DNA of 64,000 nt. Origin: Echinicola soli (GTDB lineage Bacteria; Bacteroidota; Bacteroidia; Cytophagales; Cyclobacteriaceae). Under the pieces are notes generated by a model that saw only the letters and a list, made by a program, of their open reading frames with translations, was not told where the DNA came from and ran no database searches. Of the stretch, positions 34,859 through 43,316 are shown piece after piece; the first letter of the stretch is position 1, and every line of letters starts with the position of its first letter. The stretch covers positions 1,741,501-1,805,500 of the forward strand of contig NZ_CP041253.1 of NCBI RefSeq assembly GCF_006575665.1, given 5' to 3'. Made by a program: the position numbers and the translations under genes.

Positions 34859-35072
34859 ACCCAGTATTAAGAATTTGTCCTAAAGCATTTATATACGTGA
34901 AAATAACCTAGATCATGTAAATACCTGTGATTTTTATTGAAAAGAATAGAGTACAGGAAATGAGCGAGTTTTTTGTTATCTTCATGATAAAGAAGTATCA
35001 CTGGGAATAGTTGGTGTTTGGTAAACAAACGCTCAAGAAGTAAATGAAATTTAATATCTAAATCATACCATT

Positions 35073-35564
35073 ATGAACAACAGATCATTTTTAGTAGCGG
35101 TAGCCTTGGTACTAGGGCTGGCTGCTTGTGGAGGAAAACAAGCTTCCGAGACCACAACAACCGAAAGTATGGAAAGCCATGAAGCACCAATGAAAAAAGA
35201 GGTTTCCTTTACAGTGGCAGAAAAGTACTTTATGAAAAACGATGCTCCAAGCTTAACCAATCCCAAGATCGAGACGGCCGAGGAGTTTGCGAAGTATTTT
35301 GGATCTGCAACAGTGATGGGAGAAGATGGAAAGCCTACTGCTATCGATTTTCAGACCCAATACGTGATTGCCGTAACCAAGCCGGCCACTAATATGGCTA
35401 CAGAGCTAAAGCCGGTAAGCTTAGTCGATGAGGGTGAAGGCGATTTGACACTTTCCTACAAAGTGGAAGAGGGCGAGGCCCAAAGCCATTCCATTAAGCC
35501 TATCATGATCGTAATCGTGAGCAAGTCTGCTGACGGTGAGGTGAGTGTGAAAGAGGTGGATTAA
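35073..35564 (+). CDS. Lipoprotein of unknown function
   Basis: 163 residues. The lipoprotein signal (FLVAVALVLGLAAC, Cys19) is followed by a Thr/Glu-rich linker (ETTTTESMESHEAP) and a compact domain of about 120 residues with FTVAEKYFMKNDAPSLTNPKIET and PIMIVIVSKSADGEVSVKEV. The pattern AEEFAKYFG with FQTQYVIAVTKPATN resembles inhibitor-like beta domains, but I cannot name a family. It has its own terminator. Confidence 0.75.
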   Translation: MNNRSFLVAVALVLGLAACGGKQASETTTTESMESHEAPMKKEVSFTVAEKYFMKNDAPSLTNPKIETAEEFAKYFGSATVMGEDGKPTAIDFQTQYVIAVTKPATNMATELKPVSLVDEGEGDLTLSYKVEEGEAQSHSIKPIMIVIVSKSADGEVSVKEVD

Positions 35565-35598
35565 TTTCGGGTTAAAATACTGAATTTAGCATCATTTG

Positions 35599-35634
35599 TA
35601 CCCCGGGATAAGATATTCTGGGGTATTTTTTTGT
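35599..35634 (+). terminator. Terminator of the lipoprotein gene
   Basis: TACCCC pairs with GGGGTA around a 15-nt loop, followed by TTTTTTT, 34 nt after the stop. Confidence 0.8.
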
Positions 35635-35677
35635 CTTAATGCCAATAATCATAAACTTTGTTCCTTATCCTTTTATT

Positions 35678-36340
35678 ATGTTCCGATATTTTGTGCTTTA
35701 TAAGCCATTTGGCATCCTGAGTCAATTTAGTGGGGAAGCCCACACCTTAAAGGTTGTTGGTGATTTTCCAAAGGACGTATATCCTGTGGGAAGACTGGAT
35801 AAGGACAGCGAGGGATTGCTCCTACTTACCAACGACAAGGTGCTCAACCATTACTTGCTCAATCCGCAGTTTGGGCACCAGCGGACCTATCTGGCCCAAG
35901 TAGAAGGGGTTCCTGATGCAGAAGCATTGCGGGCACTTGAAAGGGGGGTGCCCATAAAGGTGGATGGGAAAATGTACCACACCAAGCCCGCAACGGCCAG
36001 GTTAAAAAAAAATGCTCCTCTTTTACCCGAAAGGGATCCACCCATTCGTTATCGTAAGACAGTTCCGGATTCATGGGTGGAGCTGAGCCTTATAGAAGGT
36101 AAAAATCGCCAAGTCCGCAAGATGACCGCAGCAGTGGATCATCCCACCCTTCGCTTAGTAAGATGGTCCATGGAAGGATTGGACATAGGGGGCTTTAAAG
36201 TAGGCGAGGTACGGGAGATGGAGCAAGATGAAATTTATCGCCTACTGAAAGTAGGGCTATCTAAGCTAAAGGCAAAAGCGCACATGGGGAAGGGGGATGG
36301 TAAGAGGCCGCCCTTTCCTAAAAGACGAAAGGGGCGGTAA
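35678..36340 (+). CDS. rluE: 23S rRNA pseudouridine synthase, RluE/RsuA family
   Basis: 220 residues from ATG 35678 (MFRYFVLYKPFGILSQF). An earlier in-frame ATG at 35639 sits on the terminator of the previous gene and is unlikely. The catalytic Asp41 lies in PVGRLDKDSEGLLLLTND; later motifs are YLAQVEG and SLIEGKNRQVRKMTAAVDHP. There is no S4 domain, which fits RluE. The C-terminal tail (KGDGKRPPFPKRRKGR) is very basic and probably aids RNA binding. The exact target uridine is inferred from family only. Confidence 0.88.
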   Translation: MFRYFVLYKPFGILSQFSGEAHTLKVVGDFPKDVYPVGRLDKDSEGLLLLTNDKVLNHYLLNPQFGHQRTYLAQVEGVPDAEALRALERGVPIKVDGKMYHTKPATARLKKNAPLLPERDPPIRYRKTVPDSWVELSLIEGKNRQVRKMTAAVDHPTLRLVRWSMEGLDIGGFKVGEVREMEQDEIYRLLKVGLSKLKAKAHMGKGDGKRPPFPKRRKGR

Positions 36341-36472
36341 AACTTCTGATTTTCGAGGGCTGTTAAATTGTGTTAAAAGGCAATTTATTCTAAATTAGGC
36401 TTCTTAATTTAGCAAGGTGGCTGTCCACCAGCGATTTCATAAACTAAGCAAAACATAAATCAACTCAGTATA

Positions 36473-37444
36473 ATGCATCAGGAAAAGATTCAGGACGCGA
36501 TCAAGGAGGTCAGAAAAGTGGTAGTGGGACAGGACCGGATGGTCAATCGGCTATTGATCGGGCTTTTTACCAATGGGCATATTTTATTGGAAGGTGTGCC
36601 GGGATTGGCCAAAACCTTGACAGTCAATACGCTCGCCAAAGTCCTTCACTTAGACTTTAACCGTATCCAGTTTACCCCCGATTTATTGCCTGCTGACCTG
36701 ATCGGCACGATGATCTATAATCAGCAGAATGGAGACTTTGAGGTGAAGAAAGGCCCTATCTTTTCCAATCTTATTTTGGCCGATGAGGTGAACCGTTCAC
36801 CAGCCAAGGTTCAGTCAGCACTGTTGGAGGCCATGCAGGAAAAGCAGGTGACCATTGGTGAGACGACCTTTCAGCTGGACAGGCCGTTTTTAGTACTGGC
36901 CACTCAAAACCCGGTGGATCAGGAAGGAACATACCCTTTGCCAGAGGCGCAGGTGGATCGATTTATGATGAAAGTGCACATTGATTATCCTGGCAAAGCC
37001 GATGAGCTGGAAGTGATGCGACGGATGGCCAACATGAGTTTTAGCTCAGATGTGCATCCGATCCTTTCTAAAGAAGATGTCTTTGAAATCAGGGATAAGA
37101 TCAACCAAGTGCAGATATCCGAGCCGTTGGAAAACTATATCATCGAACTGGTCTTTGCTACGCGTTTCCCAGAACAATATGGGCTGAAGGAAGAGGCAAA
37201 GTACATCCAGTTTGGGGTGTCGCCGCGGGCAAGTATCAATCTCAACCTTGCTTCCAGGGCAGTGGCATTTATGGATGGCAGGGATTATGTGCTGCCAGAG
37301 GACATCAAGGATGTGGCCGAAGATGTGCTCAATCACCGGATTATTTTAAATTATGAAGCCGAAGCGGACAATGTCAACACAAGGGATTTGATCCAGATTA
37401 TTTTGGATAAGATACCAATTAACAAATCCGTAACATTGAAATAA
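36473..37444 (+). CDS. MoxR-family AAA ATPase
   Basis: 323 residues. Walker A is GVPGLAKT at residues 41-48, Walker B LILADEVNRSP near 104-114, sensor 1 ATQNPVDQEGTYPLPEAQVDRF, sensor 2 in SPRASINL. MoxR proteins act as chaperone-like ATPases, usually next to DUF58 and VWA genes. Neither is here, so this is an orphan MoxR. The gene ends in a strong terminator. Confidence 0.94.
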   Translation: MHQEKIQDAIKEVRKVVVGQDRMVNRLLIGLFTNGHILLEGVPGLAKTLTVNTLAKVLHLDFNRIQFTPDLLPADLIGTMIYNQQNGDFEVKKGPIFSNLILADEVNRSPAKVQSALLEAMQEKQVTIGETTFQLDRPFLVLATQNPVDQEGTYPLPEAQVDRFMMKVHIDYPGKADELEVMRRMANMSFSSDVHPILSKEDVFEIRDKINQVQISEPLENYIIELVFATRFPEQYGLKEEAKYIQFGVSPRASINLNLASRAVAFMDGRDYVLPEDIKDVAEDVLNHRIILNYEAEADNVNTRDLIQIILDKIPINKSVTLK

Positions 37445-37464
37445 CCGCTATAATCTTATTATGC

Positions 37465-37498
37465 AAAGCCTTTGATCCGTCAAAGGCTTTTTTTTTTA
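37465..37498 (+). terminator. Terminator of the MoxR gene
   Basis: Perfect 11-bp stem AAAGCCTTTGA / TCAAAGGCTTT with a 4-nt loop and a run of about ten T, 21 nt after the stop. Confidence 0.93.
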
Positions 37499-37637
37499 CT
37501 TTTTGTTAATTCAATATTAAAAGACCGGATCTTTTTTAAAAAATACATAATTGGAAAAATTCCATGGCGAGGAAAAATTGATTCAGCTTTGTGGAGCGAA
37601 AACAAAAAAAGCAAACAAACTAAATCAATTTCATATC

Positions 37638-38825
37638 ATGAAAAAACTCAATCTACTCTTTTTAATGTTGATCGGAGCATCGGTGATGTTCACGTCTTGT
37701 GGTGAAGATGACCCAACTCCAACACCGGATCCAGATCCAGAAGATGAAATGGTTCTAAGTGAAAACATTTCAGAAGACATGACCTTGGAGTCAGGAAATG
37801 TATATACCCTAGCCAGCAGAGTTTCTGTATTGGACGGTGTGACCTTGACAATCGAGCCAGGTGTAATCATCAAAGGTGAAGCTGGTTCAGGAGCAAACGC
37901 CACTGCATTGGTTATCGCCAGAGGTGCAAAGATCATGGCAGAAGGCACGGCTGATCAGCCTATTATATTCACTACCGTGGCGGATGAAATCCAGCCAGGT
38001 GAAATTTATCATGAAGATGGTCTTTCTCCTGAGCAAAACGGCCTTTGGGGTGGACTATTGATCTTGGGTAAAGCGCCTATTTCGGTAGGTGGTGATAATT
38101 CTGAGACTCAAATAGAAGGTATTCCACCATCCGATACGAATGGTCTATACGGTGGATCAGATGTCGAAGATAATTCTGGTGTAGTGAAGTATGTATCCAT
38201 TCGTCATGGAGGTGCCAACATCGGAGACGGTAACGAAATCAACGGTCTTACTTTAGGAGGCGTAGGCTCTGCTACAGTAATTGAAAATGTAGAAGTTATC
38301 GGTAACAATGATGATGGTATCGAATGGTTCGGTGGTACGGTAAGTGTTAAAAATGCGATCGTATGGAATGCAGGTGATGATGCCATCGATGCTGACCAGG
38401 CGTGGAATGGCACTTTGGATAACTTTATCGTTGTTAATGCCGGAGACAAGTCCTTTGAGCTAGATGGACCGGAAGGTTCTTATGTAGATGGAAATTATAC
38501 CTTGACAAACGGCTCTATTATCGCCGGTGGAGCAGCAGGCTTGGTGGACAATGACGAAAACACAAATGTAAACATGTCCAATATCTACTTCACTAGCCTG
38601 GTGGAAGGTCAGACTTTTGACGAGCTGCCAACTGTAGATGGTGAATTCAGCAGCTTCGAAGTAACCCTTCCTGAAGGTGGTACAGTAGCTGACTTCTTCT
38701 TGGGTGGATCGGCCGCCTTCACGACTGCTGTAGCAGAAGGAGAAAATACGGTAGGTGCTGACAAGTCTGTTTTTGCAGGATGGTCTTGGACTTCCGTATC
38801 AGGTTCTCTGGACATTTTGAAATAA
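37638..38825 (+). CDS. Beta-helix surface lipoprotein paired with a TonB receptor
   Basis: 395 residues from ATG 37638 (MKKLNLLFLMLIG). Lipidated Cys21 (VMFTSC) is followed by a Pro/Asp/Glu-rich linker (DDPTPTPDPDPEDE). The body is a run of short parallel-beta-helix-like repeats (LTIEPGVIIKGEAGSGANATALVIARGAKI, NGLWGGLLILGKA, VENVEVIGNNDDGIEWFGGTVSVKNAIVWNAGDDAID). The linker suggests export to the outer face of the outer membrane. Genes of this kind commonly precede CarboxypepD_reg TonB receptors in Bacteroidota. By analogy with SusD it may capture ligand; the ligand is unknown. Confidence 0.78.
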   Translation: MKKLNLLFLMLIGASVMFTSCGEDDPTPTPDPDPEDEMVLSENISEDMTLESGNVYTLASRVSVLDGVTLTIEPGVIIKGEAGSGANATALVIARGAKIMAEGTADQPIIFTTVADEIQPGEIYHEDGLSPEQNGLWGGLLILGKAPISVGGDNSETQIEGIPPSDTNGLYGGSDVEDNSGVVKYVSIRHGGANIGDGNEINGLTLGGVGSATVIENVEVIGNNDDGIEWFGGTVSVKNAIVWNAGDDAIDADQAWNGTLDNFIVVNAGDKSFELDGPEGSYVDGNYTLTNGSIIAGGAAGLVDNDENTNVNMSNIYFTSLVEGQTFDELPTVDGEFSSFEVTLPEGGTVADFFLGGSAAFTTAVAEGENTVGADKSVFAGWSWTSVSGSLDILK

Positions 38826-38842
38826 TACAATCATCCAAATAA

Positions 38843-38876
38843 AGAAGGGATCGTGCTCGATCCCTTCTCTTTACTT
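38843..38876 (+). terminator. Hairpin between lipoprotein and TonB receptor genes
   Basis: AGAAGGGATCG pairs perfectly with CGATCCCTTCT around a 4-nt loop, followed by a weak T-rich stretch. It may attenuate rather than fully stop read-through into the receptor gene. Confidence 0.7.
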
Positions 38877-38920
38877 TTTCAACTTATAATCGTTCGCTGT
38901 AACTTAATAATTCTAAAAAA

Positions 38921-41815
38921 ATGAAAAAGATCTTTGTAGCCTTTACCTTATTGGTATTTGCTGCGCTTCCCCAACTCGCTTTTGCCCAGCAAGGGACAAT
39001 TCGAGGAAACATTATTGACGAAGGTTTAGGAGAACCTTTGATCGGGGTTTCTGTTTTGGTCAAAGAAACACAAACCGGTGCTGTTACGGACCTGGATGGA
39101 GCTTTTGAAATAAAGCTTGCACCCGGAACTTATTCGCTTGTAGCGTCTTTCATTTCTTTTAATAAAGTAGAAATCAGTGAGGTAGAAGTAAAAGCCGGAG
39201 AAGTCACTGTACTGAGTGACATCAAGATGGGAGAAGCCACTGAAGAATTGGAGTCCGTAGTCGTGTCAGCCAAAGCCATCAGGACCACTGAGGCTGCCTT
39301 GATGACCGTAAAACGTAACGCTGCCAATGTCATTGATGGGATTTCTGCCTCTACATTCCGCAAGATTGGAGACAGTGATGCTGCGTCTGCCATCAAAAGG
39401 GTGACAGGGGTATCCATCGAAGGAGGAAAGTATGTTTATATCCGTGGATTGGGAGATCGATATACCAAAACCGTATTGAACGGAGTGGATATCCCAGGAC
39501 TTGATCCGGACAGAAACTCCATCCAAATGGACATTTTCCCGACCAATGTAGTCGATAATATTATCGTCTCCAAGTCATTTACCAGTAACCTGCCGGCGGA
39601 TTTTACAGGGGGCATTGTGGATATCGAAACGAAAGATTTCCCAGAAGAAAAAACATTCAAAGTAAGCGCAAGTGGAGGCTACAATCCTTCCATGCACTTT
39701 AACAGTAACTACCTTCGTGTGAACGGTAGTAGCACCGACTTTTTAGGCTTTGACAATGGTTACCGGGATATTCCAACAGGTGGTAGTACAGATATTCCTC
39801 AGTACGCCCAAGTGGTAGGTAATCCTGATGGTCCAAGAGGACAAGAGTACCAAAGCATCCTTAGAGGATTTAACCCGACCATGGGAGGTTATCGTGACCG
39901 TAGCTTAATGGACATGAGTCTAGGACTGTCTTTTGGTAATCAAGTGGCTGTGGGGAATGACAATAAGCTGGGTTATAACCTGGCATTGACCTACAGCAAT
40001 GAAACTTCTTTTTTCCAAGATGCTCAGTATAACCTATTTGGTAAACCAAGCAATGCGGGAGAGTATGAATTGACTCCACTAGAAACCCAAATCGGTGATT
40101 ACGGTGTGAATAATGTTCTGCTGGGTGGAATGGCCGGAGTGGCTTATAAAACAGGCCTGTCCAAATTCAAATTAAATTTCCTTCGCCTCCAAAACGGTGA
40201 ATCCAAAGTGGGGCAGTTTGCTTTTGAAAGCACAAACGTTGGAACCGTTTATGGTGCAGACCAGTACAATATAGAATACAGTGAGCGTTCGTTAACCAAT
40301 ATTCTGTTAAGTGGTGAGCATAAAATGGGATCTACCAATGATTGGGAACTGAACTGGAAACTGTCTCCAACAAGATCGGTAATCAATGACCCGGATGTGA
40401 GGGTTTTACGATTTAGGGATACCAATAATTCTATTTCTACAGAGGTGGGGCTTCCTGAACGTATTTGGAGAAATCTGGAAGAGGATAATCTAGTGGGTAA
40501 AGTGGATGTAATAAAAAATTACACCTTCAGGGATAATCCAGCCAAATTTGGTTTTGGGACAAGCTATACCTACAAGCAAAGGGATTTTCTGATCCAGAGC
40601 TTCCAGTTCCAAATGGGAGATAACAATAATACGGATCCTTTTTCAGGTGATCCAAATGAGGTGTTTACCGAAGATAGACTATTCTCTTCTGATCATGTAA
40701 ACGGTATCCGTTATGATCCGTTGTTCTTGCCAAACAACCCCAATGAGTACAATGCCAGCATCAACAACCTTGGGGTGTATGTAAATACTGAAATTAACCC
40801 TTTGGAAAATCTTAAGGCCATTGTCGGGGTGAGAATGGAAAAATATGAGCAGTATTACACTGGAATCAACCAGTTAAGGACAATTGAGTATAACAATGAG
40901 AAAGTACTGGATGATACGGACTTCTTCCCTACCCTTAATTTGATCTATGATCTGGGAGAAATCCAGAACCTGCGTTTTTCTTACTCCAGAACCATTGCAA
41001 GGCCTTCTTTTAAGGAAATGTCTTTTGCTGAGATCCTTGACCCCATTACTGGCAGGACGTTTATCGGTGGACTTTTTGAGGAAAAAACCAATGGCGGTAC
41101 AGAAGTACTTTGGGATGGTAATCTCCAATCTACGCGAATTCATAATTTGGATGCCCGATGGGAAATGTTCCCGAAGCGTGGAGAGATCTTCTCTGCCAGC
41201 CTTTTCTATAAGAAGTTTGCCAATCCAATCGAAATGGTGCAGTTCCTCTCTGACCCGGGATCTTTCCAGCCAAGAAACGTTGGGGATGGCCAAGTGGCAG
41301 GGGTAGAACTCGAAGTGAGAAAATCACTGGATATCATCACTCCGGCAGCAGAGAACTTCTTCTTCAATGCCAACTTGACCTTTACCAAATCCACTATCCA
41401 GATGTCTGAGTCTGAGTTAAGGTCCAGGGAGATCTCTGCCAGAGAAGGTGAAGAAGTGTCTTCCACAAGGGATATGGCCGGACAGGCTCCATATATTATC
41501 AATACTGGTTTGGCCTATGAAAACTGGGAATCCGGATGGGAAGCTGGTGTGTATTATAATGTTCAGGGTAGTACCTTGTCTTATATTGGTTTTGCTAACC
41601 GAACAGATACTTATACGGTGCCTTTCCACAGCCTGAACCTTAACATCAACAAGTCTTTTGGTCCTGATGAGCGGTTCCAAACAGGCCTGAAGGTAACGAA
41701 CTTGCTGAATGATAAAAAAGAAGAAGTGTTCCGCTCTTACAATGCTGCTGACCAAATTTTCACCAGCCTTTCACCAGGCACGGAGGTCAGCATCAAGCTA
41801 GGGTACTCCTTCTAA
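38921..41815 (+). CDS. TonB-dependent outer-membrane receptor with CarboxypepD_reg domain
   Basis: 964 residues. Signal peptide MKKIFVAFTLLVFAALPQL up to FAQQ; CarboxypepD_reg-like beta-sandwich at about 24-115 (GTIRGNIIDEGLGEPLIGVSV); plug domain at about 125-240 (IKRVTGVSIEGGKYVYIRGLGDRYTK); then a 22-strand barrel ending with the aromatic KLGYSF. It imports a ligand across the outer membrane using TonB energy. It is not a SusC-type protein (no KGIV box) and is smaller, so iron, siderophore or another cofactor is as plausible as glycan. It follows the beta-helix lipoprotein gene by 95 bp. Confidence 0.93.
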   Translation: MKKIFVAFTLLVFAALPQLAFAQQGTIRGNIIDEGLGEPLIGVSVLVKETQTGAVTDLDGAFEIKLAPGTYSLVASFISFNKVEISEVEVKAGEVTVLSDIKMGEATEELESVVVSAKAIRTTEAALMTVKRNAANVIDGISASTFRKIGDSDAASAIKRVTGVSIEGGKYVYIRGLGDRYTKTVLNGVDIPGLDPDRNSIQMDIFPTNVVDNIIVSKSFTSNLPADFTGGIVDIETKDFPEEKTFKVSASGGYNPSMHFNSNYLRVNGSSTDFLGFDNGYRDIPTGGSTDIPQYAQVVGNPDGPRGQEYQSILRGFNPTMGGYRDRSLMDMSLGLSFGNQVAVGNDNKLGYNLALTYSNETSFFQDAQYNLFGKPSNAGEYELTPLETQIGDYGVNNVLLGGMAGVAYKTGLSKFKLNFLRLQNGESKVGQFAFESTNVGTVYGADQYNIEYSERSLTNILLSGEHKMGSTNDWELNWKLSPTRSVINDPDVRVLRFRDTNNSISTEVGLPERIWRNLEEDNLVGKVDVIKNYTFRDNPAKFGFGTSYTYKQRDFLIQSFQFQMGDNNNTDPFSGDPNEVFTEDRLFSSDHVNGIRYDPLFLPNNPNEYNASINNLGVYVNTEINPLENLKAIVGVRMEKYEQYYTGINQLRTIEYNNEKVLDDTDFFPTLNLIYDLGEIQNLRFSYSRTIARPSFKEMSFAEILDPITGRTFIGGLFEEKTNGGTEVLWDGNLQSTRIHNLDARWEMFPKRGEIFSASLFYKKFANPIEMVQFLSDPGSFQPRNVGDGQVAGVELEVRKSLDIITPAAENFFFNANLTFTKSTIQMSESELRSREISAREGEEVSSTRDMAGQAPYIINTGLAYENWESGWEAGVYYNVQGSTLSYIGFANRTDTYTVPFHSLNLNINKSFGPDERFQTGLKVTNLLNDKKEEVFRSYNAADQIFTSLSPGTEVSIKLGYSF

Positions 41816-41857
41816 TAGTCTAGCCTTCAATAGTTAGTTAATTAACCTTTATAATAC

Positions 41858-41891
41858 AAAAACGTGGGTAGTGATATCCACGTTTTTTTTG
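41858..41891 (+). terminator. Terminator of the TonB receptor gene
   Basis: AAAAACGTGG pairs with CCACGTTTTT around a 10-nt loop and runs into a T tract. Confidence 0.85.
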
Positions 41892-41990
41892 TTTTATACC
41901 CTTTAGAGAAGAAGCTGGTGACGCTTATAAAGCTTATTATGGTCGATAATCTAAGGATTTGCTGGTGTTCATGATTTGGTTTTATTTTGA

Positions 41991-42248
41991 CCGTTTATTC
42001 TTAAATATCCAAAGGACTGTCGCCGAAAAGGAATCGAAGGAAATGTCCACTTGAGCCTAAAGATTAATGCTGAAGGAAAGTTGACACGGATTGATGTGAT
42101 GAATCCTGAAGATGTGGATTTGAGCTTGCAGCATGAGGCAGTTAGCGTAATGTCGCTGTACCCTTGGGGTTTTAAACCTGCTTTGGACAGATCAGGAAGT
42201 CCAGTGGAAAGCCCATTAAACCAGCCCATTAATTTTAGGTTTCCATAA
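41991..42248 (+). pseudogene. TonB C-terminal domain fragment, truncated
   Basis: Frame open from a TGA at 41988 to a TAA at 42248, reading LKYPKDCRRKGIEGNV, then LSLKINAEGKLTRIDV and finally NQPINFRFP. This is the TonB_C fold that contacts TonB boxes: YPxxAxxKGIEGxVxVSFxI at the start and LPINFxx at the end. No signal, membrane anchor or Pro-rich linker precedes it, and no ATG start is in frame before the domain. It lies directly behind the receptor terminator. It is most simply a remnant of an energy-transducer TonB gene. Confidence 0.72.
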
Positions 42249-42329
42249 CCTCACATTATAAATAAAATGCCCCATGGCTCTTTCTCCACCACCATTTTTG
42301 AAACCTTTTAACCTTCCAATCTCAATCGG

Positions 42330-43013
42330 TTACTTGGTTTTCTTGCGTCTGGCGTATTTGCCTTTCGGGCATTGGCAGTCGGCGATCATGAAGCGGGCTC
42401 CGCGTCTGGTGCCATCTTCCAAGGTGGTCCAGGCAGAAGCCGTGGAGGAAAAGCTGGTGCCATAGTCATCATCGTCCTTGGTACGGACCCTTCCTTGGGT
42501 TTGAATGGTAAGTTTAGAGGCCAGCTGGTTATGGTTGGCTTCTATCAAGTTTAGGCTAACGGTACTTTCATTACTGACGGGAATAGGTCCTCTTGGATGT
42601 GGAGATGACAGTGTTGGCTTGCTGACATTGTCGCTATTGGCTTGTCTTTCCAGATATCGTTCCAAGTTGGATTTTACCACGTACTTCACACCTAGCTTTT
42701 TATGGGCAAAGGCCAGGTCTTCGGCGGTTTTAACGGACTTGATGCCGTTTACCAAGAGATCATATTCCAGTTCGTACCAACGAAAGACATGTTGGAATCC
42801 TTGGTCTTTAAAGAGTCCTATTATGATATTGTTCAGCCTAGCGTTTTCTTCAATGGAGAAAGAAGGCAATGAGATGTCCACCACTATCGTGTCCTGCTTA
42901 TTCATGCAAACAGTGCAATATTGGTTTTTGATGATGGTGGACTTGGTCGAGCACGAAAACAACAGTAGTCCAAGCAATGCCAGGAGAACGGTAAGGATAA
43001 CGATTTTATTCAT
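42330..43013 (-). CDS. Lipoprotein of unknown function
   Basis: 227 residues from ATG 43013 (a TTG two codons upstream is less likely). Lipoprotein signal LLALLGLLLFSC, Cys21. The next 20 residues hold CTVCMNK, and the C-terminus carries ADCQCPKGKYARRKKTK; the paired cysteines could hold a metal or form disulfides. The body resembles outer-membrane lipoproteins of the LpoB/CsgG-like alpha-beta type only vaguely (IVVDISLPSFSIEENARLNNII, KKLGVKYVVKSNLERYL). Function is not assigned. Confidence 0.7.
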   Translation of the reverse strand: MNKIVILTVLLALLGLLLFSCSTKSTIIKNQYCTVCMNKQDTIVVDISLPSFSIEENARLNNIIIGLFKDQGFQHVFRWYELEYDLLVNGIKSVKTAEDLAFAHKKLGVKYVVKSNLERYLERQANSDNVSKPTLSSPHPRGPIPVSNESTVSLNLIEANHNQLASKLTIQTQGRVRTKDDDDYGTSFSSTASAWTTLEDGTRRGARFMIADCQCPKGKYARRKKTK

Positions 43014-43316
43014 ACTCAAAGAAATAAAAATTGCTCCTATTAAAACAGGTGAAAGATTGCAATCCTTACTGGTTTATTATCATAAAATAGGTAATTAATG
43101 ATCGCAAGTGACGAGAGGCTTACAGGGCAGGATAAAGTCCTGTAATTTTCCGACCTATCAATCCTCAAATTTTTCAATATTCCAACTACTTTACACCACT
43201 TTCGAGGATTTTTTTATCTTTGGAAGACCCGAGCGGTTTTTTGTTGGAATTGTGCACGGTGGCGTACGTTCGATGGTTTTGTATCAAATTGATTTTTCTT
43301 AAAACGTTCAGAGATC
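43014..43316. other. Divergent spacer between lipoprotein and tricorn genes
   Basis: 303 bp. The only clear element is the -7 box at 43215-43222; the rest shows no gene and no strong hairpin. Confidence 0.4.
43215..43222 (+). promoter_or_regulatory. -7 box of the tricorn protease gene
   Basis: TATCTTTG matches TAnnTTTG exactly; TTTC at 43200-43203 is near the -33 position. It implies a leader of about 88 nt before the ATG at 43317. Confidence 0.55.
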
